A stretch of 64,000 bases of DNA, taken from Notamacropus eugenii (taxonomy: Eukaryota; Chordata; Mammalia; Diprotodontia; Macropodidae). Positions 32,350 to 43,989 of this stretch are shown here, piece after piece (positions within the stretch are counted from its first letter, which is position 1; every line of letters begins with the position of its first letter). The stretch spans positions 258,441,008 to 258,505,007 of the forward strand of contig NC_092872.1 in assembly GCF_028372415.1 (NCBI RefSeq), read 5' to 3'. The notes under the pieces are model-generated. The model was not told the origin of the DNA. It searched no databases and saw only the letters and a program-made list of their open reading frames with translations. Position numbers and translations under genes: made by a program.

Positions 32350-33543
32350 GGATGAAAATTATGCCATTGGAGGATCCACTGAAGGATACATGAAGTCCAG
32401 GTTCCACTGACAGTTCAAGTTCTGGGGTGACCTCCCCAGGAGAGAATGAAGAAAAATAAGCAAGATTCTCTTTGAGCCATTCCCACCTGCTGTCACCTCC
32501 TAGCTGTCTGTTGGCTCAAAGGAATGCCAGGTGAAACTTGGGATCTGTTAATACCTCAAGAGATGCAGACAGACAGAGATGGGAAAGAGAGAAAGAGAGA
32601 GACAGAGAAGCAGAGACCGAGAACAAGAGAACAGTGCTAAGCACAGTCCTAAGCCCACGGAAAACAAATATAGGCAGAACGTAAGACAATTCCTGCCTTC
32701 AAAGAGCTCTTAGGCCAATGGCAAAAGACTAAAATGTGTTATAAAAAGGGGCTGGAAGTGGGCGGGGGTGTGGTGCCTAAACAAAGTCCAGGAGCAGACT
32801 GGGAGAGCATGCATAGTGAAAGCACCTCCTCAGACCAAGGATCAAGGACAGACTGACCAGTCAGAGGAGGAAATGATTAAGGCACAGGTGTTACCAGCAT
32901 GAAAATGGCTGCTAGGATGGAGGTCCAGAATGAGGGCAGGGAGTCATAGGCTGACCAGGTTTGGGATAAGTGTGACTGGAGAGCTAAGGAGCTGACTCAC
33001 TTCACAACTGAGGTGGATCCATTTCCTCATGTGTTTGGGTACTGCTGATACCAGAGCGGATGATGAGTTCTCTGTAAATTGTCCTCACCTTTCCACAAAT
33101 CCTCAAGAGGAGAGGCTGGAGGTCTTTTATCGTCCTTGGATACTGGGCACAGATCTTGGACTTTCTATATCTACACTTCAACCTATGTGACCAGGCCTTT
33201 GCTGCCTCATCATCTGTGTTATGTCCCTTACCTATGAGCATTCCCCAAGACTCCACCTTGGGCCTCTTCCCTCTCTCTGCTCTCTCATTTGTTGACTTCA
33301 TCTGCTCCTATGAGTTTAAGTCACCTTCTCCCCACCAATGGTTCTATGGCTGGGAGCAGGGTGGCAGGAGAGTGGACACACACAGATACCTGCTAGGGAA
33401 GCCCACGAAGGAGGAAAACTTGTGTGCTCAGGGTTACTCAGGCTTTGACATCACTGGTCCATACAGGAACCTCTGCAACACAAAATGGATCAGAGTGAGT
33501 TTAAATGGTAATTGTTTCTATTTTGGCCAGAAACCCTCAAGAT
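32350..33543. other. Unassigned stretch with possible L2-like scraps
   Basis: A possible L2-like scrap lies at 33220-33330 (TTGGGCCTCTTCCCTCTCTC). The rest gives no recognisable family and no exon. A GA-rich run of about 60 bp is at 32560-32620. Confidence 0.4.
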
Positions 33544-33757
33544 CGTCCCCTCCCAGACTGATTTTTTTTTTCTCACTAGGTAAAAGAGGCCATTCTCTGC
33601 TTCATTTCTTACCTAGCCTTAATTACTGAATGGGTGTTAACCCTCAGGGTCTTCCTCTCTCAGATTGATTTTTTTTCTTACTGTGTAAAAGAAGACATTC
33701 TCTGCCTCATTTCTTACCTAGCCTTAATCACTGAATGGGTCAAACTGAGACCTAGGA
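33544..33757 (+). repeat. ~107-bp tandem duplication
   Basis: CAGACTGATTTTTTTTTTCT starts at 33554 and its partner CAGATTGATTTTTTTTCTTA starts at 33661. Both continue with CATTCTCTGC, CATTTCTTACCTAGCCTTAA and ACTGAATGGGT. The copies are diverged, so it is not recent. Confidence 0.8.
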
Positions 33758-33884
33758 AAGATCTCACCTTAAAAAGGTCAATCTTCAGTGGAACTGATCT
33801 GTATCTGGCCACTGGACCCAAATAACTCTGGAGGAGAAAGTGAGGCTGGTGACTGCACAGCCCTCCCTCCCTTAAATCCAATTC

Positions 33885-33950
33885 CTTTGCAAGTCATGAC
33901 ATCACCTTCCTGATATCATGGTCCTCTGAGACCGAAGGACAAACAAGGAA
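33885..33950 (+). repeat. RTE-type LINE/SINE tail
   Basis: TGATATCATGGTCCTCTGAG followed by ACCGAAGGACAAACAA is the same kind of 3' terminus as in the RTE-type element at 54413-55190. Confidence 0.6.
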
Positions 33951-34014
33951 TGAATAGTCTGCAACTACCAGTCTTCTGGTCCTCAACTCATTACATCTTA
34001 GTGAGTAAAATTTC

Positions 34015-34144
34015 TTATGTTCTAGAATTGATGTAGCATGAACAAGCTCTTTGAATTTACAATCACCCTTAACAGGGCATTATGTTCTAGAATTGATGTA
34101 GCATGAGCAGGCTCTTTGAATTTACAATCACCCTTAACAGGGCA
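34015..34144 (+). repeat. 65-bp perfect-register tandem duplication
   Basis: Unit 1 is 34015-34079 and unit 2 is 34080-34144. They differ at only two positions (GAACAAG against GAGCAGG), so the duplication is much younger than the surrounding repeats. Confidence 0.95.
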
Positions 34145-34544
34145 TTGGAAAGTGATACCTCTGAATTTGGAAAACAGTTCCCTTTAAAGGGGAGTACTGT
34201 CTAGCTCATGAGCCTGGCTGTCTCAGCAATACAGACCAGCCCCGTCAGCTCTTCATTTACTAGGATCCTGGCTTGTCCAGCAAAATCAAAGGAAACAAAC
34301 AGGTCAAGTTAGCTTTCTGGGCAAGGCACATCAACCTAGCCAGCTCTTCACTCACCAACTTCCTGGACTATAGAGCAGCTCCCTAACCTGTCTTTCCCCC
34401 TTTCTTCTTTTCCCCTTTAAACCAGAGGGGACAAAAAAGTGGCCAGATTTCTAAGAGGCATCTCTCACTTAAGCTCTAGGGACCCTCTACAGTCCAGCCA
34501 AACTGGCCCTCTTGTTCCCCACATAGGATGTTCCATCTCCAATG
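34145..34544. other. Unassigned stretch
   Basis: No repeat or exon recognised. It may belong to the same unknown element as the duplications just before it. Confidence 0.4.
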
Positions 34545-34735
34545 TAATCAATCAACATGTATTTATTAAGCACCTACTATCTACCAAGTGCTATGTTAGG
34601 CAGAAGAGGTATAAAAATAAACATAAAAATAGTCCCTGTTCTCAAGGAATTTACATTCCATTGGGACTGGTGGGGAGCAGAGGTGGGGTACGCACACATA
34701 GAAATATATACAGTCAATATGTACAGATCTAATAT
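34545..34735 (-). repeat. L2/L3-type LINE 3' terminus
   Basis: AACATGTATTTATTAAGCAC, TCTACCAAGTGCTATGTTAG and TTCTCAAGGAATTTACATTC match the copies at 5515 and 7752. Confidence 0.65.
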
Positions 34736-34739
34736 GGAA

Positions 34740-35789
34740 TAAGCCCAATGTAGATATGTTCAATAAGCATTATTAACTGCTTATCCCCATTCCCATGAAA
34801 TTGGACATGGTCTCAGCCATATGGGCCCAGAAGAAGAGAGTCCCATGACCAAGTGGCAGGAGGTCTCCAATCCCAACCCTCCTGATTGGAAGGGCTCTTG
34901 GAGAGTTCCCTTTCAGGGTTGGGGTGCTTTGGGGTTGTTCCCAGATAGTGTCAGCCTTAGGATTACCCTAAGCTTGAGAGTTATGGAGCTCAGTTTTATA
35001 GAAAGAGAAAAGGTGGGGGAGGTATTGACAGCACAAGACTTTTAAAGAAAAGAGGATCCTGGAATCTGACCTTCTAGTGAGAGAATAGAGAGTTCCTGAG
35101 AGCCTGCCTTTCGGGGAGAAGAAGACATGGCACAACAGTCCCACAGATAGGGGAGCAATGAGAGACTGAACCATGATCAAAGGGAACAAAAGTCCTGGGC
35201 TTTGTCCTCAAATAATCTCGTGACTTACCTGGACAGAGCAAGTTCAATGGGAAGGAGTTGTTGCTATAGACAACCAAGTTCCCATTCCTTCCATGTGCAA
35301 GCCAAGCTTTTAGGGTAGTACCATAAGGTTGGGGGCCAATTTCATCTCTTGGATGGACGTGGGGCTCCCCAGAGTTTGGGGAGAGTTGCCCCCCCATCAA
35401 CTCCAGGTTGGTTTCTCTTCTGAGGGGAATCTGGACTACAGGGCAGTCCTGTGAGTCTTAATAAAGGGTTCTGGGAGGAAGGTGGGTCTCACTGAAGATG
35501 GTAAAGGATTGATTCCATTGTTTATGGACTGCTCTGGGTCCATGTGGGTTGAAATAAGGGTTGTCTTATGTTCCATATGCCTGGTTTTCTTGCACAAGGA
35601 AAGAAGATAGAGAGACCCTTGTGCTCACATCTGTAGAGACCTAGACATAAGCTATGTTCAAGTGAACCTGTGGTAGGGGTAAAATGAGGCAGAGTTGTTA
35701 TTGTTTAATTATTGCTAGAGGTCCCAAAATTGAACCAGGTCTGTGGAATCCCGGATCTTTTGGGTCATGGGTTATACCTGGAATCAAGG
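34740..35789. other. Unassigned stretch
   Basis: No family recognised. A minus-strand CCAG|GTAAGT donor-like site (about 35225) and a plus-strand AATAAA (about 35462) occur, but no coherent exon or element can be built around them. Confidence 0.4.
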
Positions 35790-35960
35790 ACTGACAACAT
35801 TTCAGCACAGAAAGGGACCTCTGAAATCATCTCTCATTTTGCATAAGATGAGACCCAGACAAGGGAAGTGACTTATCCAAGGTCATGCAGCAAGTTAGTG
35901 GTATGAAGGGGACTCCAATAAGTCCAGTATTCTTTCTACCTCTCCCACATTGCCTCTGAG
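35790..35960 (-). repeat. CORE-SINE, antisense
   Basis: AAAGGGACCTCTGAAATCAT, ATCCAAGGTCATGCAGCAAG and a decayed head. Confidence 0.65.
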
Positions 35961-36599
35961 TTCTAACTCTTCATGTTCCCCACCCCCATCTCCTCTTTCT
36001 TTTTTCTATTCAATGTTTCATCCACATATTTTTGGCAAGTGTCTAACAATCAGAGCCAAGAGATCCTGATGGGTTAAGCTAACCACAGAGATTTGTCATC
36101 TGTTCAGAAACAGCTGATACCCCATGGGAACAACTGAAAAAAGTGAAATCAGCTAGAAACAATTCTGTTTGCATGCTGTGTATAGACATTGCGTGGTTAG
36201 GAGCAAATGTGGGGGTTGGGATCTTTCTTTTTGTGGGGTATATTAAAAAAATATTTTTATTATCACAGATACTAGCAAACCCAGCTGCTCCTCTGAGTCA
36301 TCTCTCTTCATTCCCTTCCCACCTGAAACCACAGTTATCTGCTTAGAACATCAGCATCCTCCTGTCTGTTGGAACATTCCAAAGGAAGGAGTCAAGACCA
36401 AGGTGGAGAAGACGTTGCTCATGGGATGGTGAAGGGGTTTCTGTTCTGGCAAGGGGTGGAGTCAATGTCTTCTGAGGTCCCTTTTGGGACCTCAAAATTC
36501 TGGGATTCCATGTGCAGAAGGGACAGATCTATAGCCAAAGCAACGAATCTATCTGGGTACTCATACAATGAATGATCCCTCCTCCAGTAATCTGAATGA
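35961..36599. other. Unassigned stretch
   Basis: Nothing recognised. Confidence 0.45.
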
Positions 36600-36910
36600 T
36601 TAGTTAAGGAGGCATCCAGGTACCACTGTGGACAGTACAAACAGCTTAGAGTCAAAGACCTGACCTGATACACAGTAGCTGTGAGAACCTAGGACAAGTC
36701 ACTTAATTTCTCTCAAGCTTAGTTTCCTCTCCAAAATAAGGAAAATAATGTCATGTCCCCCATGACTTGCTCAGTTATCAACTTTCTATGTGACCTGGGA
36801 CAAGTCACTTGACTTCCTAGTGTTTTCATTTCTTCATCTGCTAAAAGGTCCTCACAGCTCAGATGGTCTACAATTAGTGACTTGCTTTATTTGGTCTTTG
36901 ATGCTTCAAA
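36600..36910 (+). repeat. Two sense CORE-SINE fragments
   Basis: The first has AAGCTTAGTTTCCTCTCCAA; the second TATGTGACCTGGGACAAGTC and ATTTCTTCATCTGC. Confidence 0.65.
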
Positions 36911-37120
36911 GATCCATGGTTTCCTCTGCAGTGGGGCTCCCTCCCTTCTAGATGTAATGTTCTGGCCACACTGGATTAGCCATTGCTCCTGAGCTCAGCA
37001 TGCCAAACCCTACCTCCATATATTTGCAGATGCAGTCTGCCATGTCTGAAAGAAACTTTCTTCTCCTCATGGCCTTTCAGAATCCTTCTCTTCAATCTTT
37101 AATCACTAATTGAAGTTACT

Positions 37121-37162
37121 GGGCTGGGGGCGGGGTGGGGGGAGAAGGGGTTGGGGGGAGGG
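37121..37162 (+). other. G-rich run with G-quadruplex potential
   Basis: GGGCTGGGGGCGGGGTGGGG continues with further G runs, giving at least five runs of three or more Gs with short loops. Confidence 0.7.
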
Positions 37163-37204
37163 AATCCCATGCTTATTCCATTTGTTTTGTACATTCCCTT
37201 CTGG

Positions 37205-37410
37205 CCATGGGTGGGGGCAGCCAGGTGGCTGCAGTCAGAAAGACCTTAATTCAAATCCACCCCCAGACACTTACTAGCTGTGTGACCCTAGGCAAGTCAT
37301 TCAGTCTCTGTTTGCCTTAATCCAGTGGAGAAGGAAAGGCAAACCACTCTGGTATTTTTGTGGACCGAAGGGGTCATGAAGAATCAGACATGAATAAGCA
37401 ACCACAATGC
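37205..37410 (+). repeat. tRNA-headed SINE with RTE-type tail
   Basis: GGGGGCAGCCAGGTGGCTGC head, CACTTACTAGCTGTGTGACC, GAAGGAAAGGCAAACCACTC and the tail GGGGTCATGAAGAATCAGAC. Confidence 0.8.
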
Positions 37411-38265
37411 TGAGCAGTACTAGGTAAACCAGAGCTCTCTGTGGTTTGCAGAGAATCAATTCCCTTCTATAGGAAGTGCCAGGTCATCGTCAAGGGTTGT
37501 GTAGGAATCTGTGGATCTTCCCCATTACAACTTCCCAGTAAGAGCTGTGAGCCCCCATCTGCTTGGCTCACTCCCACCTATACTGTGAACCTGCTATATT
37601 TCAGTAAGCCCTACTTATAGTGGAGTTGGGTCTCTGTAGAAGCAGACCTACATGTTTGAATGCCACATACAAGTTGGTTTTTTAATCTTACCATGAATTC
37701 CACAAGAAAATAAATAGAACAAATAAATAATGCTTAATAATATATAATGAAGCATTATGTATAAGCTTATCCCTCTCCTAGATTCTAGGAATCTCCTTAG
37801 GCATAGTAATGATATTGGGAGGACCTGGAGACTTCTAGGAAATGTCCAGTTGACTTTTTCTTTTAGTTTTCCATTGCTGACCACCTTCAAGAAGGCAAAC
37901 AAGTACCCATTTGATGATCATCTCACTATAGGAAAAGGCAGGAACAATATTCCTGGGCACCTGTGGCATAGAGAATGGTCTCAGAAATCAGATAGAGTCA
38001 GGAGAAAACAGAAACTCCGATATCAGGTGATATTCTCCATCTTGTCGGGGACCTCTAATCTCATCTGACTAGAGCTAGATTGAGTTCAAGGAGGATGGTC
38101 CCAGCAAGAAGCCTCACCATCCACCACCTTTTGTCCTAGAATCCCTCCCCAACTTCCAAAAATGCATCTCTCTCCTCACCTCCAGCTGCCACCTCCAGTC
38201 AAAACCCTCACAGCCTAAGAAACAGAATAAAAGAGAGATAGAGTGAAAAAGGTGGGTGGGTGTCA
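37411..38265. other. Unassigned stretch
   Basis: Nothing recognised; no exon signal. Confidence 0.45.
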
Positions 38266-38269
38266 TATT

Positions 38270-38540
38270 TCAAAGCTCAGCTGCCGTTTCTGCCATGAAG
38301 GTTTTCCTGGCACTCCTCACTGTATCTGCACGCTCTTTCCTCAAATTGTCTTTTCTTTATTTACATGTTTGTTTATTTTTATTTATTCACTCATCCCTCC
38401 ATCCATTTATCCGTTTGTTTATGGTCCTTCCCCAATAAAGTACAAAAACCTTGAAAGGAGGAATTATTTTATTTTTGTCTTTCCCCAGCACCTAACTGAA
38501 GCATCAGGTATATAGTAGGCACTTAACCAATGTCTATTTA
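38270..38540 (+). repeat. L2-type LINE 3' end
   Basis: GAAGGTTTTCCTGGCACTCC, an AT-rich centre, then CAAAAACCTTGAAAGGAGGA and TATATAGTAGGCACTTAACC. Confidence 0.65.
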
Positions 38541-39117
38541 ATGGAATCATATACTTGCATGCACTAGTAGACAGTTTAATAAGTGGTTGTGGCTGAAAAA
38601 AAAATTATCTCTCAGCTAGTAGTCCACCATCTGGTGATGAGCCTCACCAAATTTAGCTAGTCTGGTCCTCAAGCAAGAGACACACGGTTGTTAGCTGGGG
38701 CCATCTTAAAGCATTTCCAGCTTGGTAGGACCAGCTAGAGCTTGTGTTTCCCTGGCCTAGTCTCTGACAATCTGCACATCACGATGAGGCAGGAGAGGAG
38801 GCAGACTGTGGAGAGCTTGTTAACTTACAAATAATAACAGTTGACATTTTTATATCGCTTTACGGTTCCCAAAATGATTTCCAGACATACTCACATGTCA
38901 TCCTCATGTAAAGACCACTCTGGGTTCTCTCCCAAATCCATACGGATTAACAGGTGAAGTTCCCAGATAATAGTGACAACTTCTCCTCCTCAGGGTTCTA
39001 GGGCTAACCCTGAGGGCCTGAGGTTTCTACTCCTGTCTTCCAAAGCTGCAATTTGTGTGCTCTCCAATATCCATCAACCAGTTGACATCAATGTACTTTT
39101 ATAGAAGAGGATACCTC
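38541..39117. other. Unassigned stretch with a SINE scrap
   Basis: A short antisense SINE-like piece lies at 38820-38900 (TTTTTATATCGCTTTACGGT). Nothing else recognised. Confidence 0.45.
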
Positions 39118-39375
39118 ACTAGGTGGCACCATAGTGCATACAGTGCCCAGGCTGGAGTCAGGAAGACATCTTGCTGAGTTCAAATCTACCCTCAGGTACT
39201 TACTAGCAGTGTGACCCTGGACAAGTCACTTCACCCTGTTTGCCTCAGTTTCCCTATCGGCAAAATTATCTGGAGAAGGAAATAGCGAACCACTTCAGTA
39301 TCTAGGCCAAGAAAATCCTAAATAGGGGCACAAAGAGTAAGACATGACTGAAAAATGAATGAACAGCAACAAATA
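39118..39375 (+). repeat. Full-length tRNA-headed SINE with RTE-type tail
   Basis: Head ACTAGGTGGCACCATAGTGC, CTTACTAGCAGTGTGACCCT, TTTGCCTCAGTTTCCCTATC, GAGAAGGAAATAGCGAACCA and tail GCACAAAGAGTAAGACATGA, in order. Confidence 0.85.
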
Positions 39376-39389
39376 CACCACCTGAGAGA

Positions 39390-39540
39390 TAGAAAGTGCA
39401 AGTGTTAGTGCTCCCAGTTTACAGATAATATATGTCTAGAGAAATGAAATTACTTACTCAGGATCAAACAACTAGAAACGGTGAGAGCCAGGATTCAAAC
39501 TCATTTCTCCTGGCTCCAAACCCAGCGCTCACATTCCTCA
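39390..39540 (-). repeat. CORE-SINE, antisense
   Basis: CCCAGTTTACAGATAATATA and AGCCAGGATTCAAACTCATT; decayed. Confidence 0.6.
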
Positions 39541-39899
39541 GATCACAAGTGTTGGAGGATGGTATCTCACGCTCTCCTTCCAGCCATCTGGGTGTCTATG
39601 GGGGCCCCCCACCATCTCTAGCCTGGGTGAGAGGCTCTAAAAGTGCTGAGGGAGAGCCGGGCCTCAGTTCTCATGGAATGAGCATGACCTCATTCCCCAG
39701 ATGTGCAGTTTTAAATGAGGCCAGAAAGCTCCAACAGCATGATCCTACAGACCTGCCCCAGCTACAGGAAAACCCCAGCAAACACATACAACCAGTTCAA
39801 GAAAACTTAATCTGGGAAAAAACAGAAAAGGTATAAGGGAGGATATCCCCAGTTTTCACACATTCAACGAGTGATGAAAAGTTCCCCAAAAGGACAGTC
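39541..39899. other. Unassigned stretch
   Basis: A plus-strand open frame of 134 codons crosses this stretch (39432-39836) but has no known motif and begins in a SINE. Confidence 0.45.
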
Positions 39900-40215
39900 T
39901 TGTGAGACAGAACTTAGATTGTAGGAAGAGGGTGTTATGTAATAGAGGACCGAGGTTCAAATCCTAGCTCTGTTCCTTAGGCAATTCTCAGCCTCAGTTT
40001 CCCCATGTACAATAAGAGTGTTGGATGATATGGCCTCTACAACCCCTTCCTGTTCTAAACCTATGCTCCTATGACTATCTGGAGAGAAGGACATGTTGGA
40101 CGAATCACTTCTCCCTCTCTAGTCCTCAATTTTCTCCTCATCAGTAAAGTGAGGTTAAATTAGATGACCTTGTAAATTGCAGAGGGTTTACATTTGAGGG
40201 TCATGAAAAATTCCA
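39900..40215 (+). repeat. Two sense CORE-SINE fragments
   Basis: The first (39900-40080) has GCCTCAGTTTCCCCATGTAC and CCTATGCTCCTATGAC. The second (40080-40215) has a weaker core. Confidence 0.7.
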
Positions 40216-40604
40216 CAGCAACCAGAGCCACAATATTCTGGAAAACAGAATTTTATTAAAGTGATAAGAAAGATAAGTGAGAAGGAATTTATGATTCTAA
40301 CAGTAGGTGGCAGCCCCAAAAACATCTCTTCAGTGTAGGTTGACTCTGTGCCGGGTTCCCAGAATCATGGGTTTGGTCTGAGCAAGAGTTTCACTAAGCT
40401 AGGCCAAAGAAGTACTTTAAAAACACATTTTTATTAATATCTTTGGTTTTTACCTCATTAGGATTTCTTCCTATATCCCTCTGCTTCTCTTCCAGGAAGT
40501 TATTTCATATAACAAATATTTTCTTTTTCAGAAAGGAAGAAGGGGAGATTAACAACACCATTGGATACATCAAAAAAGTCTAAAAATATATGCCATGCAC
40601 TGCT

Positions 40605-41130
40605 GCTGAGGACCTCCATCCCCTGCTAAGGACCGAGTAGGGGTGTCTTCTTATCTTTCTTCTTTGGGGCCATGTTTGTTCTTTGGAATTTTGTAACATT
40701 CTTTTCTGATTGATTTGTAGTTGTAAGTTCCACTGATATTGTTATAGTCCTTTTGTATGTTGTTTTCTTAGTCCTGCTGACTTCACTATGCATCAGATTG
40801 TGTAAATCTTTCCATGCTTCTCTGCATTCACCATATTTGTCATTTCTTAGAGCACAGTAATATTACATTCATGTACCACAATCTATTTAGCCCTTCCCTC
40901 TCCATCAACAGATGGATATATATAGATAAACACACATATAAATATATATGTATGCACACACATACTTTGTTTCCAGTTCTTTACAACCACAAAAAGTCCT
41001 GCTATCAATATTTTGATGTATATGGGAGCTTTCCTCTTATCATTGACCTCTTTGGGGTATAAGCCTAGCGATAGAATCTCTCAGTCAAAGGGTTTGAACA
41101 TTTGTGGTCTTCTGTTGAAGGCATCACCAT
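40605..41130 (-). repeat. L1 ORF2 C-terminal/3' fragment, antisense
   Basis: The stretch reads like the complement of the L1 ORF2 end. Example strings are TTTCCAGTTCTTTACAACCA (complement of an AAGAACTGGAAAC-type motif) and CATTTCTTAGAGCACAGTAA. AT-rich and broken. Confidence 0.6.
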
Positions 41131-41139
41131 CTTTCCAGT

Positions 41140-41770
41140 CTCCCAGGTTTGTAATGTCAGCATTCCCGCTTCTCTCTTCACTCTTTCTCCACATTTCCTT
41201 CCAATCAATTACCCAATCTTGCTGTTTGTCTCCACAACATCTCTCCCATCTGACCCCTTCTCTCCTCTCTAACAGCTACCACCTTAGACCAAGATCTCAT
41301 CACCTCTCACCTGAGTTATTGCAATGGCCTCCAAATGAGTCTCCAGCCTCAATTTACTCACCATTCATCCTACACACAGTAATTTTCCTTAATCACAAAT
41401 CTGACCATGTAACTTTCCCTACTCAGTCAGCCTCAGTGACTTCCTATTGCCCCTAGAAAAAAATAGCCCTTCCTCTGTTTAACTTTTAAAGACCTACACA
41501 TCCTAGCCCCAACCTACCTTTTGGCTTCATTGGACATCCCTCCCTTTCCCTCCAAATAGGCCTTCTCTCTGTCCCTTACTCATGACACTCCATCCCTCAT
41601 CTCCATATGTTTTCACTAGCAATTCCACATGCCTGGGATGCATTCCTTCATTCACCCCATCTCACGGTCCTTCTCTTCCTTGAAAACACAAGTGAAGGAC
41701 CATCTTCTGTGTGAAGGCTATTTTGACCCTTCAGCTACTTATACCCTCCTTTTCAAACCACCCACATTTA
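41140..41770 (+). repeat. L2 LINE, ~630 bp of the 3' half
   Basis: CACCTCTCACCTGAGTTATT, GCAATGGCCTCCAAATGAGT, AATCTGACCATGTAACTTTC, CAATTCCACATGCCTGGGAT and TGAAAACACAAGTGAAGGAC are in L2 order. Confidence 0.8.
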
Positions 41771-41829
41771 ACTCCTTTGCATACATTTGTTGTCAGCATT
41801 TAGAAGTGGTAACCACAATGGCAAAGAAG

Positions 41830-42180
41830 CTTCTGCCTATGTAATATGAAGACAAGTTGAAGGAACTGAAATTATTTGGCCCGGAGAAGAAAAAATGGAA
41901 GGGCAAAAGTTGATTATATTCAAGCTTTTAAAGGGCTGTCATGCAGAAAAGGAAATGGGCTTGTTTATTTTGTCCATGTAGGACAGAACCAGAAGCTGTG
42001 GGTGAAAGTTACAAAGGGGCAAGCTGAGGCAGGAGAGCTGACGACTAAAGGAGGTGGGCTGATTGAGGGTCCACCTCAAACAGCTAAAGAACGAGTGACT
42101 ACTTGTCAGGTATGCTACAGTGAGGGTGGGTTGAACCAGATGACTTCTAGGGCCCCTCCCAATTCTAGGAGTGAACCTGG
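41830..42180 (+). repeat. CR1/L3 LINE 3' end
   Basis: GACAAGTTGAAGGAACTGAA, ATTCAAGCTTTTAAAGGGCT, TGTCATGCAGAAAAGGAAAT, CGAGTGACTACTTGTCAGGT and GAACCAGATGACTTCTAGGG follow the CR1/L3 3' order seen at 29155-29700. Confidence 0.75.
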
Positions 42181-42195
42181 AAATCACCCAGTGTT

Positions 42196-42236
42196 TCTTT
42201 TCTTTTCTTTTCTTTTCTTTTCTTTTCTTTTCTTTT
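42196..42236 (+). repeat. (TTTTC)n microsatellite
   Basis: Eight pentanucleotide units. Confidence 0.95.
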
Positions 42237-42239
42237 TGA

Positions 42240-42475
42240 CAGATGAAGGAACTCACACTCAGAGAATGGAAGTGATATGGCCTTGTCTGTCATTCAGTTG
42301 TATTTGTGTCCAACTCTTCATGACCCCATTTGTGGTTTTCTTGGTAAAGACGCTGGAGTTGTTTGCCATTTCCTTCTCCAGCTCATTTTACAGATGAGGA
42401 AACCGAGGCAAACAGTTGTGACTTGTCAAGGGTCTCCCAGCTGTCTGAGGTCAAATTGATTTCTCTTCTCTGTGT
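42240..42475 (-). repeat. tRNA-headed SINE with RTE-type tail, antisense
   Basis: TTCATGACCCCATTTGTGGT, CATTTCCTTCTCCAGCTCAT, TTTTACAGATGAGGAAACCG and a decayed head. Confidence 0.75.
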
Positions 42476-42729
42476 TTCCTGGCTTAGCCCTAGATTTGGA
42501 GTCTGAAAAGTTCAAATCCCAGCCATGACATATTTTGTGGGACTGGTTGGGGGAGAAGGGGACATCTTTGTCAGCTGAACCTGAGATAAATCTGCTCCCC
42601 TTATCAGGTCTCAGTCACAGAATACATAAAATGGAGGTTTGGATTGGGTAGGGTTGCAAGTTCCTCCAAGCCCTGATGATCTGAGGTTGGGGTCCTTGCC
42701 TTCCCCCCTCCCCATGATTCACATATTGC

Positions 42730-42940
42730 TGTTTCCGATCATTTCATTTCCTGCTCTTGAAATGCTTCCCCTGTCCCCCATTCTATACCTGGAGAAATTC
42801 TGAGCACTCATTAAGGGGCATCCCAGGGGCAACCTTCTCTGGGCAGCTTTTCCTGACCTGTCCTCAATACCCTTGAAGAGATCTCTCCTCTGAGCTCCTC
42901 TTCTTGACTATGCAACTCTTTTGGCAATGATGTTTGCACC
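42730..42940 (+). repeat. L2-type LINE fragment
   Basis: TTCCTGCTCTTGAAATGCTT and CTTTTCCTGACCTGTCCTCA resemble the L2 3' region. Confidence 0.5.
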
Positions 42941-42989
42941 AACCTTTGTACTGTCTACCTCCATGGGGACCCAGCAGGGTGGAATGTGG

Positions 42990-43350
42990 GGACCCCTGAA
43001 GAGCTGGATTTCATCCTCAACTCTGTCATCTACTAACTATTTGACCTTGGATGCAGGTCAGTTTCAAGGGCTGTGTGATGATGGCCCAACAGTGGCTTCA
43101 ATATTCCCATCAGTGTCCTATTATACCTTGGATAAGTCATGTTTCCTTCAGTTTCCTCATCAGTGAAACGGGCACGATAATCCTCACACCCTTTACTTCA
43201 CAGGTTTTTTGTGAAGGACGAGCTTAAGGATCATGCAGATGAAAGAAACCTCAGAAATCATCTAGTCCAGCTCTCTCATTTCATAGATGAAAAAACTGAG
43301 GCACAGCGAGGTGATGACCTGCCCAAGGCCACAGAGGTAGCATGTCCTCT
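42990..43350. repeat. CORE-SINEs, sense then antisense
   Basis: A sense copy (about 42990-43230) with TCAGTTTCCTCATCAGTGAA abuts an antisense one (about 43235-43350) with CATCTAGTCCAGCTCTCTCA. Confidence 0.75.
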
Positions 43351-43539
43351 AACCATGAAACCAGTGCTCAATTCTACATTATCTCCCCTTCTGAAAACCT
43401 CAAAGATTTAAGAAATGCGTTGCAGCTGTTTCATGTCTCTAGCTCTGTAAAAGAAAGGTCTGTGCTTTAGTCATCTTGGTATTGGTCCCCTGCCCCATCC
43501 CTGACCTTAAGGGTTACCAAAATTCAAACTAGAAGAAGA

Positions 43540-43790
43540 AGTCCACAGAATACTATATTTGGGATGAGTAGACCCAGGTTCAAATGCCATTTGTGTTCCT
43601 CACAGGCTTTGTGTGACCTTGAACAAGTCATTTCCCTTATACAAACTTCAGTTCCCTCCTCTGTGAAATGAGGGGGTGGGATTAGATGACCTCTAAAGTC
43701 CCATTCAGTTCTATAATTTAGTATCTAAGTGCATAACCTGGGGTCTACCACAGAGTACGTGCTCAATAGATGTTTGTGAAACCCATGAAT
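43540..43790 (+). repeat. CORE-SINE, sense, near full length
   Basis: ACCCAGGTTCAAATGCCATT, TTTGTGTGACCTTGAACAAG, TCTGTGAAATGAGGGGGTGG and the 3' end CAGAGTACGTGCTCAATAGA. Confidence 0.75.
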
Positions 43791-43989
43791 AATTTCATCT
43801 CCCAGCTTGGGGCTGGCCCCCCTGACTTGACTATGAGAGTGGAAGGGGGGCCTCAGAGGGTGAGGATTCCAGTTGACCAGTGGAAAGGATCAGTCAAACT
43901 CTTTTTCTAAACCGATTATCTGATTTATTCATTGTCTTTTTTTCCATTCAGGTACAGACAGGTTTGTGTTTCACAAAATTCACAAGCCA

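Noticed and set aside
34740-35720. Possible solitary LTR fossil (AATAAA and a strong donor-like site nearby)
   Set aside because: No matching terminal repeats, primer-binding site or coding remnant could be recognised.
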